In this document: positions 1 to 4,813 of the stretch, piece after piece
How positions within the stretch are numbered: position 1 is the first letter of the stretch
Layout: every line of letters starts with the position of its first letter
Source of the DNA: Chloroflexota bacterium
GTDB taxonomy: Bacteria; Chloroflexota; Anaerolineae; Promineifilales; Promineifilaceae
NCBI GenBank assembly: GCA_020353135.1
Contig: CP070688.1
Coordinates: forward strand, 1,717,753-1,722,789
Length of the DNA stretch: 5,037 nt
Direction of reading: 5' to 3'
Program-made: the position numbers and the translations under genes
The notes under the pieces: generated by a model
What the model was told of the DNA's origin: nothing
Seen by the model: only the letters and a program-made list of their open reading frames with translations
The model's database searches: none

Positions 1-14
1 CCTTAGACGGCAAA

Positions 15-35
15 GCCCCGGCCGGGGGCGGGGAA
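15..35. repeat. GC-rich palindromic repeat, copy 1
   Basis: This 21-base block is identical to 1291-1311. Its core, CCCCGGCCGGGG (16-27), is a perfect 12-bp palindrome, followed by a G-rich tail ending GGGGAA. Similarity extends a few bases leftward with mismatches (GGCAAA here, GGCCAG in the other copy). Exact recurrence in two intergenic positions of one window argues for a dispersed intergenic repeat rather than coding sequence. Its function is unknown. It could form a hairpin in RNA, serve as a protein-binding site, or be part of a small mobile repeat. Confidence 0.75.
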
Positions 36-66
36 ATGCAGCTTACTCAGTGGAGTGGCTCCCGGT

Positions 67-106
67 GGCTGGCTATCGGGGATGGGTGGGGAGAGCGGTT
101 GCCTCG
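67..106. repeat. 40-base dispersed direct repeat, copy 1
   Basis: These 40 bases match 4705-4744 in the same orientation at 35 of 40 positions without gaps. The longest shared run is GGGGAGAGCGG. The differences are at repeat positions 9, 13, 20, 33 and 34. Here the unit lies 31 bases after the GC palindrome, while the second copy stands alone, so the two modules are separable. Both copies are outside recognisable genes. I infer a dispersed intergenic repeat family, and its function is not known. Confidence 0.65.
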
Positions 107-353
107 GGCGAGGCCAATCAATCTTCAGCCATGGGTAGACAGTAGAGCGATCTTCGAACTTAATGGCAGGCGTGGCAATTCGACATATGGAGGGCAATCC
201 ATGGTGTTCGCATGGCTTGTCAGGGCGGCATCAAGGTCATGGCAAGCGAGCAACCTAATGCGAAGCTTCCGCAATATCGAACCCTGCATCACTTCAGGCG
301 TGGTTCGATCTCCGTCGTTGAAAGCGACCACGGAGCCTCTGCTCTTTGACAAG

Positions 354-400
354 ATCAAAGAACGGCCGTTTTCAGAGCTGCAGAAGCCTGAAAACGGCCG
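354..400 (-). terminator. Rho-independent-type terminator for the SnoaL-like gene
   Basis: CGGCCGTTTTCAG (363-375) and CTGAAAACGGCCG (388-400) form a perfect 13-bp inverted repeat. The stem may extend by three inner pairs (377-379 with 385-387) around a small loop. Read on the minus strand, the hairpin begins 48 bases after the TGA stop of the gene at 449-892 and is followed by TTCTTTG, a moderately T-rich tract. On the plus strand no T tract follows. The orientation and position fit transcript termination of the minus-strand gene. The T tract is short and interrupted, so termination strength is uncertain. Confidence 0.6.
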
Positions 401-448
401 ATGACCCATTGGTTGGGCGAAGTAGTCAGGTAGGACCACTCACGTGGA

Positions 449-892
449 TCATTCTGACGGTGGCGTCACATCCAGAGCAGCAAGAAAAGCCTCCATTCCA
501 CCGCCCTCACCGTACGGTTCCATGCGCGTGATCTTGTCCCCCTCAACCGTGACTTTTGTGCTCCATGCGGGCCACACAATCCTTTTCCCACTGGCTGGTA
601 TCACGCCAACACCCATAGCCGAGAGGTCAAGGTCAGCCGTGTGCGTCCCTTCAAAGCGACCGGTCATGATGACTGCATCACCTTCTTCACGAACTTCAGA
701 CGCCTTGTAATCATAGCCTTCGAATGAGGTGAGCATCAAGCGGGACATGCCGACCCAGGCGGCCTTGTCCATCACTACATTGCCATCCCTATCAACGTTT
801 TGAAAATCTTCCGCGATGTAGGCCATCCTTGCTTTTTCGTCGCTAACTGGCTCAGCCAGCCAGGCTTTTACCACATCTGTTTTACTGGTCAT
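449..892 (-). CDS. SnoaL-like / NTF2-family protein (147 aa)
   Basis: The product is a small soluble protein with the layout of the SnoaL-like branch of the NTF2 fold. Helical segments come first (about residues 5-30, and 42-58 with AAWVGMSRLMLTSF). Strands of the curved sheet follow: YDYKASEVREEGDAVIMTGRFEGTH (60-84), then RIVWPAWSTKVTVEGDKITRMEPYG (104-128), and a C-terminal helix GMEAFLAALDV. The EGD-KI-R-M-E tail is typical of these cyclase/isomerase-like domains. Family members include polyketide cyclases, hydrolases and many proteins of unknown substrate, and no catalytic residue can be assigned here. The length is normal for a single-domain member. The start is well supported: AGGAG (899-903, minus) lies 6 bases before the ATG. 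There is no signal peptide, so it is probably cytoplasmic. It appears monocistronic, ending at the hairpin at 363-400. The fold is fairly sure; the reaction is unknown. Confidence 0.85.
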   Translation of the reverse strand: MTSKTDVVKAWLAEPVSDEKARMAYIAEDFQNVDRDGNVVMDKAAWVGMSRLMLTSFEGYDYKASEVREEGDAVIMTGRFEGTHTADLDLSAMGVGVIPASGKRIVWPAWSTKVTVEGDKITRMEPYGEGGGMEAFLAALDVTPPSE

Positions 893-898
893 TTCGTT

Positions 899-903
899 CT
901 CCT
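899..903 (-). promoter_or_regulatory. Ribosome binding site of the SnoaL-like gene
   Basis: AGGAG on the minus strand lies 6 bases upstream of the ATG at 890-892. The spacing is near ideal and fixes the start codon. No convincing -35/-10 pair was identified further upstream. Confidence 0.7.
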
Positions 904-1046
904 GTTCAGTTATTAGGGTCCAATATCAGCCATTCTGCCCCACCAAGGTGCGGACTGCGGCATGGCTCATAGTAAGATAATGCTACCGTCATGGACGGCT
1001 GGTGCCCTTTCATCAGATCATTTATCTCTCCTTATTGCTATGGCCA

Positions 1047-1131
1047 GAAGAACGGCTCACTCAAAGCCGCGAATTGTGCCGCCGGTAGAGAACCGCCTAA
1101 CTATCTTGAGCCGAAGAATGGTTCATTCAAA
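1047..1131 (+). repeat. Two 19-base degenerate repeats, period 66
   Basis: GAAGAACGGCTCACTCAAA (1047-1065) and GAAGAATGGTTCATTCAAA (1113-1131) agree at 16 of 19 positions, and all three differences are C to T. Weaker relatives occur at about 962-975 (ATGGCTCATAGTAAG) and about 1171-1189 (AGGATGCTCTCCATTCAAG). The spacings are unequal (90, 66 and about 58 bases), so this is not a CRISPR array. It may be an array of binding sites or the remains of an old duplication. Confidence 0.4.
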
Positions 1132-1290
1132 AAACGATGTCTGGCCGTGGGGATTGCGGTTGCGGCGAAAAGGATGCTCTCCATTCAAGATAGACATTAA
1201 ACAGCATAAACGCCCAGAGGTCATATGTCAATTTCGGGAATTTTTTCACATTAGCGAAACACGTGAATATCAAGCTCCGGTGATGGCCAG

Positions 1291-1311
1291 GCCCCGGCCG
1301 GGGGCGGGGAA
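1291..1311. repeat. GC-rich palindromic repeat, copy 2
   Basis: This is an exact 21-base match to 15-35 with the same perfect palindrome CCCCGGCCGGGG (1292-1303), in the same orientation. The following sequence diverges at once and the 40-base module found after copy 1 is absent. The palindromic block is therefore an independent unit. Confidence 0.75.
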
Positions 1312-1417
1312 TAGTGACAAGTGCCTAGTTGAGCTCAGAATAATCCCTGTTAGCTGCACCAAGATACGGTGATCAACACCTATTGGAAGCGGGATCAGCT
1401 GACAACACCCGAGAATA

Positions 1418-1606
1418 TCAGGCAACCGCATATTGCAGTAAAAATCGCCAAGAATGGATGGCAACTGCACCTAGTGCCCTCCAGGCTGAGAAACGATGAA
1501 CCTCACCAAGTGACTTCAATAGCAATATAAGTGCCCACACGGCCAGAATTATCACAAGCCGGCAAATCGTCAGATTGCCAATAGTTAGTACCATCCGTCC
1601 GATCAA
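1418..1606 (-). CDS. Possible small hydrophobic protein, low confidence
   Basis: This is a 62-codon minus-strand frame starting at TTG, with an inner ATG at 1592-1594. It contains one strongly hydrophobic segment at about residues 14-30 (ICRLVIILAVWALILLL) and an aromatic, weakly amphipathic second half ending in WRFLLQYAVA. That pattern would suit a one- or two-pass membrane peptide. Against it are the lack of a clear ribosome binding site for either start, the repeat-rich intergenic setting and an unrecognised sequence. The frame is open leftward to a TAA at 1634-1636. It could equally be a chance hydrophobic frame. Confidence 0.2.
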   Translation of the reverse strand: MIGRMVLTIGNLTICRLVIILAVWALILLLKSLGEVHRFSAWRALGAVAIHSWRFLLQYAVA

Positions 1607-1628
1607 ACCCGCACGAATGCTCGATGCG

Positions 1629-1690
1629 TTGATTTATTAAGGGGATATTAACCACGCTAAATACCGTTTGTGAATAATATTACAATGAGA
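1629..1690 (+). promoter_or_regulatory. AT-rich probable promoter region of the phosphatase gene
   Basis: This is a locally AT-rich tract in otherwise GC-balanced sequence. It contains TAATAT (1675-1680) and TACAAT (1681-1686) as possible -10 elements, within the imperfect dyad TTGT-N10-ACAA (1668-1685). No good -35 pairs with either -10 at 16-18 bases, and no Pho-box-like direct repeats were recognised. The location, 125-190 bases before the gene, is the best promoter candidate, but the exact site is unsettled. Confidence 0.3.
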
Positions 1691-1718
1691 AATTGGAGTG
1701 ACTACGGCGCGCGCGTTG

Positions 1719-1745
1719 AAGGAGGTGCCGATGGAAGCTAGTTGA
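1719..1745 (+). promoter_or_regulatory. Four-codon leader mini-ORF with near-perfect ribosome binding site
   Basis: AAGGAGGT (1719-1726) is fully complementary to the usual 16S anti-Shine-Dalgarno. It lies 4 bases before ATG GAA GCT AGT TGA (1731-1745), which encodes MEAS then stop. The stop is 69 bases before the phosphatase ATG. This Shine-Dalgarno is better than the phosphatase gene's own. It could be a leader peptide, a ribosome standby or decoy site, or the remains of a lost gene start. The sequence is certain; the role is inferred. Confidence 0.35.
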
Positions 1746-1803
1746 GTCTCCGCAATACCTCATGTCAGTCTATCGTTGGACAGGATAAAGAGCCAAACCA
1801 CTC

Positions 1804-1810
1804 GGAGGGG
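1804..1810 (+). promoter_or_regulatory. Ribosome binding site that sets the phosphatase start
   Basis: GGAGGGG lies 4 bases before the ATG at 1815-1817. It decides between this ATG and the upstream in-frame TTG at 1776. A start at the TTG would add 13 polar and basic residues in front of an already complete signal peptide. Confidence 0.7.
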
Positions 1811-1814
1811 AACA

Positions 1815-3218
1815 ATGACCAAACAGAGTAACAAATCACCGAGGGCGTCCGTTTACCTTCTTCTGCTGTTCTTGCTGGCAGGCGCTCTCATCATGGCGGC
1901 CGTTTCCGTCAGTCCCACGGCCGCATCCGACAAACCAGTCGCTAAGAACATCATCGTGCTGATCGCCGACGGCCGGGGCTACAATCACGTCGAGGCAGCC
2001 AACTACTACGCCTATGGCAAGGAAGCCAGGCAAGTGTACCAACGCTTCCCGTTTCGTTTTGCCATGAGCACCTACATGGCCGATACTGCAGAGACAGGCT
2101 ACGGTTATTGCGGCCATGGTTACGACCCGGTGTTTGCCTGGAGTGACTTTGAGTACGTGAACATGTGCTACACGGACTCGGCCGCTGCCGCGACAACCAT
2201 GTCCACCGGGGTAAAGACCTTCAAAGGCTCCATCGGCATGGACTTGGATGAGCAGCCTCTGCTACACATGCTGGAGATAGCGGAGGCCAATGGACAATCG
2301 ACGGGCGTGGTCACTAGCGTCGAGTGGACCCACGCCACGCCGGCCGGATATGTAGCTCATAATGTGAGTCGCAACAACTACGCTGAAATCGGTCAGGAAA
2401 TGGTCTATGACAGCGCGGCTGACGTGGTTATGGGCGCCGGACATCCCTGGTACGATGCCGACGGTCAGCCGAAAGACACGCCCAATACCTTCAAGTACGT
2501 GGGCGGCGAGGACACGTGGAACGACCTGATTGCCGGAACGGCCGGAGGTGATGCCGACGGCGACGGCGTGGATGACCCCTGGTTGCTCATCCAGACGCGA
2601 GCCGAGTTCCAGGCATTGATGAGCGGCCCGACGCCCAAGCGCGTCCTTGGGACGGCGCAAGTCTACCAGACACTCCAGTCAAACCGCAGCGGGGACGAGT
2701 TCGCCGATCCCTATGTAGTGCCGTTGATCGAGACGGTGCCGACGCTGGAAGAGATGACCAAAGCGGCCCTCAACATCCTGGACGACGATCCGGATGGCCT
2801 GTTCCTGATGATCGAGGGTGGCGCCGTCGACTGGACCAGCCACGGCAATAACTCGGGGCGCATGATCGAAGAACACGTCGACTTCGACATGGCCGTCCAG
2901 GCGGCGGTGGATTGGGTCAAGGCGAATAGCAACTGGGGCGAGACGCTGGTCATTGTCACCAGCGACCATGAAACCGGCTACCTGACCGGTCCCGGCTCCG
3001 ACCCCGGCTGGACGCCAATCATCAACAACGGCCTGGGTAACTTGCCGGGCATGGAGTGGCACAGCGGCGATCACACCAACAGCCTGGTACCGTTCTATGC
3101 TAAGGGCGACGCCGGCCGTTACTTCACCCAGTCGGCCGACGAGTACGATCCGGCATACGGATGGTACCTCGACAATACCGAGATGGCTTCAGGCATCACG
3201 TGGGCCATGGAGCCATAG
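1815..3218 (+). CDS. Secreted alkaline phosphatase (467 aa)
   Basis: The enzyme hydrolyses phosphate monoesters outside the cytoplasm, releasing phosphate for uptake. The chosen ATG gives 467 residues. It is preceded by GGAGGGG at 1804-1810, 4 bases away, which beats the in-frame TTG at 1776. Residues 1-37 form a signal peptide: a basic start, a hydrophobic core from about 13 to 32, and a likely cut after PTAA or PTAAS. Active-site motifs follow the PhoA order. D52 in IADG binds metal. The nucleophile is S122 in TDSAAAAT. H173 and T175 lie in THATPAG, E334/D339/H343 in IEGGAVDWTSH, D384-H385 in TSDHETG, and H420 in GDHTNS. H173 and W340 stand where E. coli has D153 and K328, the pattern of Bacillus and Thermotoga enzymes, some of which prefer cobalt. 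DADGDGVDD (246-254) looks like a calcium-binding loop. C99 and C118 could form a disulfide. Two stops in tandem (TAGTAG) end the gene, which seems monocistronic. Confidence 0.95.
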   Translation: MTKQSNKSPRASVYLLLLFLLAGALIMAAVSVSPTAASDKPVAKNIIVLIADGRGYNHVEAANYYAYGKEARQVYQRFPFRFAMSTYMADTAETGYGYCGHGYDPVFAWSDFEYVNMCYTDSAAAATTMSTGVKTFKGSIGMDLDEQPLLHMLEIAEANGQSTGVVTSVEWTHATPAGYVAHNVSRNNYAEIGQEMVYDSAADVVMGAGHPWYDADGQPKDTPNTFKYVGGEDTWNDLIAGTAGGDADGDGVDDPWLLIQTRAEFQALMSGPTPKRVLGTAQVYQTLQSNRSGDEFADPYVVPLIETVPTLEEMTKAALNILDDDPDGLFLMIEGGAVDWTSHGNNSGRMIEEHVDFDMAVQAAVDWVKANSNWGETLVIVTSDHETGYLTGPGSDPGWTPIINNGLGNLPGMEWHSGDHTNSLVPFYAKGDAGRYFTQSADEYDPAYGWYLDNTEMASGITWAMEP

Positions 3219-3263
3219 TAGCATCTGATACTAACATCTAGAAGCTGGTCAATCTTCTTTTAC

Positions 3264-3305
3264 ACCAGGTGGATACACTTTCGTGAGCCAGTGTGTCCAC
3301 CTGGT
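3264..3305. terminator. Long hairpin between convergent genes, probable terminator
   Basis: ACCAGGTGGATACACT (3264-3279) pairs with AGTGTGTCCACCTGGT (3290-3305) over 16 bp. There is one G-T wobble (3274 with 3295) and a 10-base loop. The hairpin lies 45 bases after the phosphatase stop and before the end of the convergent minus-strand gene. No T-rich tract follows on either strand, so it is not a classical intrinsic terminator. It may act as a bidirectional barrier, a 3' RNA-stabilising structure or a protein site. Confidence 0.5.
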
Positions 3306-3437
3306 CGCTATTGTGGCGATCATTCGGCCGCCTATTGCTGCCCCTCGCATTGATCTAGCCGCTCAAGTAACGACCGAACCAAACCAATGGCGGGGCCCAG
3401 GCATCGGCCGCCTTTCTGAGACTAGCAACCGAAGCGA

Positions 3438-3569
3438 TTACTCTTGCCGCTCTAACAAGTCCTCAATCAAATCCCACCTGTCTTCAAAATGGGACATATC
3501 CTTGATCGACTTCGCGGTATGCAACGAGTCCCATCTTTTTGGTCTCACCCCATCATGCTTCGCCAGTTA
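3438..3569 (-). pseudogene. Separated C-terminus of the PD-(D/E)XK-like gene, downstream of an in-frame TAA
   Basis: Directly after the TAA at 3567-3569, the same minus-strand frame is open for 42 codons to a second TAA at 3438-3440. The conceptual product runs LAKHDGVRPKRWDSLH, then TAKSIKDMSHFEDRWD, and ends LIEDLLERQE. As I recall the family, its members end with a K-G/D-G-x-RPK segment, a small H-x-A motif and a final acidic-aromatic helix containing DxW, and all three appear here in order. The first TAA sits where a Tyr codon (TAT or TAC) would need only one base change. I infer a single nonsense mutation, recent enough that no frameshift or further stop has accumulated. A sequencing error or stop read-through are alternatives. 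Confidence 0.7.
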
Positions 3570-3950
3570 CTCGGAATGACCTTTTGAGAGCAGATCGCAC
3601 AATTCTGGCCATGTGCAAATGAAGAACCTGTCAGTGCCATAGTCACCGAGTTTCACAAAGACGAAAACGAGGTCTTTGACCGGCGACGGCCGGTTTTCCC
3701 CCACAATTTGCTTCTTACCCTGGAACTCAATTTCCACAAACTTGTCGATATTGCCGAACTGCCAGGTTAAACCACGGATCGTTTTCACCTGAACTGATAA
3801 GTGTTTTCCTTCTCCCGTTGACGCAATGATGTCGTAGTCGGGAACATTGCCGGTGAAGATCGTTGCGATCAGTCCCCGCCGGCCGAGTTCAGCAGCAACA
3901 AGGTATTCACCTGTCTGCCCGACCAACTTCATTTGTCTTCCAGTTGCCAT
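3567..3950 (-). CDS. PD-(D/E)XK nuclease-like protein, truncated by a stop (127 aa)
   Basis: The sequence resembles small PD-(D/E)XK-fold proteins of unknown biological role. Motifs in order are GQTGEYLVAAELGRRG (residues 11-26, with E15 as the likely acidic residue of the first helix), GNVPDYDIIA (34-43, D40 the probable metal-binding aspartate) and LSVQVKT (51-57, with Q54 and K56 giving the QxK variant of ExK). A hydrophobic strand DLVFVFVKL (93-101) and an aromatic segment DRFFICTWPEL follow. The frame stops at TAA 3567-3569, but the same frame continues sensibly for 42 codons, so the gene is probably broken near its 3' end. The ATG at 3948-3950 has no clear ribosome binding site. Met7 (3930-3932) has GGAAG 4 bases upstream and is an alternative start. 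It is divergent from the HEPN gene, with 101 bases between their starts. All three catalytic motifs lie before the stop, so residual activity is conceivable. The fold call is moderately firm; the function is unknown. Confidence 0.75.
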   Translation of the reverse strand: MATGRQMKLVGQTGEYLVAAELGRRGLIATIFTGNVPDYDIIASTGEGKHLSVQVKTIRGLTWQFGNIDKFVEIEFQGKKQIVGENRPSPVKDLVFVFVKLGDYGTDRFFICTWPELCDLLSKGHSE

Positions 3951-3991
3951 AGTTCAAATGTTCCACAAGTCGTCCCTCGGTTACTATGTCA

Positions 3992-4022
3992 TTGTACAGT
4001 ATCAGAGCCTCTGGAGTATGAT
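3992..4022 (+). promoter_or_regulatory. Candidate promoter of the HEPN gene, in the divergent intergenic region
   Basis: TTGTAC (3992-3997) and TATGAT (4017-4022) could act as -35 and -10, with a long 19-base spacer. Transcription would then start near 4029, about 20 bases before the gene. On the minus strand an exact TATAAT reads across 4026-4021, overlapping the plus-strand -10, and may serve the divergent nuclease-like gene. It lacks a good -35. If both are real, the two genes compete for one overlapping promoter. Confidence 0.3.
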
Positions 4023-4036
4023 TATAACTATGACTG

Positions 4037-4043
4037 AAGGAGG
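4037..4043 (+). promoter_or_regulatory. Ribosome binding site of the HEPN gene
   Basis: AAGGAGG lies 8 bases before the ATG at 4052-4054. This is a near-consensus site at good spacing and fixes the start. Confidence 0.75.
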
Positions 4044-4051
4044 AACTAGCG

Positions 4052-4675
4052 ATGAACATTCGATATTGGCTTCTGACAACTGAGCTTGAGCAAATGAATA
4101 AGTTTCTTGACTTCTCCGGCGAAGCATTGGAGAAAGCCGCACAAGAATTCGAAGAGGAAGTTGTTCAAATGGCAGAGAGAATTCCAGAAGATCAAAGGGG
4201 AAGCCTCTTGGAATTTCATGCTGACGAATACTCAATGTTGACGGACGACTTTCCGCGAACACTATTCTCCAGTTTCCTCGTTAGTTGGTATTCATTTGTC
4301 GAAGAGGAGTTGAAAAGACTGTGCGATCGACTTGTGCCATTATCAATATTGGATGAAGAGCAAAGAAAGAAACTTGGAAGAGGTATCGACCGATCCCGGA
4401 AGATACTGTTGAAAGCTAAGGGATATGAGATTCAACAAGAGCATTGGGAAGAACTGAAACGAATCCAGAAGATTAGGAACAAAGCCGTTCACGTTGGGGG
4501 AAAACTCGGTTCTCTAGAGTCAGATGAGAATATCGCCAAGTACCTCAAAACGAATTCGCTGATTGCGTACCGTGGCGTGGCGATCCTTGATCCATCCCAA
4601 GCTTATTGCAAGCACTTGGTCAGTTTTGGGAAGGATTTGTTCTCAACCATCTACAATGACTTAGGGTTAAGCTAG
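4052..4675 (+). CDS. HEPN-superfamily protein with R-x4-H motif, putative ribonuclease (207 aa)
   Basis: The protein appears almost entirely helical. An N-terminal region rich in Glu and Lys (residues 11-45) comes first. A helix with SSFLVSWYSFVEEELKRLCDRL (73-94) follows, then a linker and a basic helix at 110-122. WEELKRIQKIRNKAVHVGGK (132-151) carries R142-N143-x3-H147. This R-x4-H with a polar residue after the Arg is the catalytic signature of active HEPN ribonucleases, which cut RNA in toxin-antitoxin, abortive-infection and CRISPR-linked systems. The position of the motif, in a late helix followed by a Gly-rich turn, also fits. No signal peptide or membrane segment is present. The gene stands alone: no nucleotidyltransferase (MNT) or other antitoxin follows, and the nearest gene is the divergent, damaged nuclease-like one. 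Its sequence is AT-richer than the phosphatase gene, which may indicate separate acquisition. The HEPN call is likely. RNase activity and a defence role are inferred. Confidence 0.75.
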   Translation: MNIRYWLLTTELEQMNKFLDFSGEALEKAAQEFEEEVVQMAERIPEDQRGSLLEFHADEYSMLTDDFPRTLFSSFLVSWYSFVEEELKRLCDRLVPLSILDEEQRKKLGRGIDRSRKILLKAKGYEIQQEHWEELKRIQKIRNKAVHVGGKLGSLESDENIAKYLKTNSLIAYRGVAILDPSQAYCKHLVSFGKDLFSTIYNDLGLS

Positions 4676-4704
4676 GATTGGCCCCCTATTCTCAGTTTAT
4701 TCTT

Positions 4705-4744
4705 GGCTGGCTTTCGCGGATGGTTGGGGAGAGCGGCCGCCTCG
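4705..4744. repeat. 40-base dispersed direct repeat, copy 2
   Basis: This block matches 67-106 at 35 of 40 positions in the same orientation, 30 bases after the HEPN stop. No GC palindrome precedes it. The two copies flank all the confidently called genes in the window, about 4.6 kb apart. A pair of this length could support rare recombination, but no target duplication or transposase is visible. Confidence 0.65.
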
Positions 4745-4813
4745 TCCAAGTGCTTGAAACGAGCGTTATAATGGTCACACTGTTCCTTCCTTTTGTTACG
4801 AGACATATCGGAT

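Larger units (their letters stand above)
1..362. other. Non-coding stretch with repeats, no gene recognised
   Basis: Apart from the two repeats, I see no supported gene here. Overlapping open frames exist on both strands (for example 36-404 plus and 125-439 minus), but they run through the repeats and the terminator hairpin. None has a good ribosome binding site or a recognisable protein signature. The stretch may hold decayed sequence. Confidence 0.5.
893..1814. other. Long intergenic stretch between divergently transcribed genes
   Basis: This is about 920 bases between the minus-strand SnoaL-like gene and the plus-strand phosphatase gene. It contains degenerate repeats (about 962-1190), the second GC palindrome (1291-1311), a weak small membrane ORF (1418-1606, minus), an AT-rich tract (1629-1690) likely to hold the phosphatase promoter, and a mini-ORF with a strong ribosome binding site (1719-1745). 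The 136-residue plus-strand frame at 962-1372 crosses both the repeats and the palindrome and is not credible as a gene. No RNA gene was recognised. Confidence 0.5.

Noticed and set aside
36..439. Overlapping frames on both strands (36-404 plus, 125-439 minus)
   Set aside because: They cross the 40-base repeat or the terminator hairpin, lack ribosome binding sites and show no recognisable protein pattern.
1047..1131. Possible CRISPR array
   Set aside because: The units are only 19 bases and imperfect, with unequal spacing and too few copies. No cas gene is present.
962..1372. 136-residue plus-strand frame in the long intergenic stretch
   Set aside because: It runs through the degenerate repeats and the GC palindrome and has no good ribosome binding site. 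Its repeated (R)R-x-A/V-HSK segments come from the DNA repeats rather than from a protein family.
1270..1470. 66-residue minus frame sharing a PAPGRG peptide with a frame at 3-197
   Set aside because: The shared peptide is simply the translation of the 21-base GC palindrome repeat, not evidence of a protein family.
2262..3074. Minus-strand frames inside the phosphatase gene
   Set aside because: They are antisense shadows of a strongly supported gene with complete active-site motifs, and they have no translation signals of their own.
4030..4083. 17-codon ATG frame overlapping the HEPN start
   Set aside because: It could be leaderless if the proposed promoter is right, but it has no ribosome binding site, and its sequence is explained by the HEPN gene's own ribosome binding site and 5' codons.
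3325..4742. Three copies of the 9-mer CGGCCGCCT (3325, 3405, 4734)
   Set aside because: The word is too short and GC-rich to distinguish from chance, and the flanks do not align.
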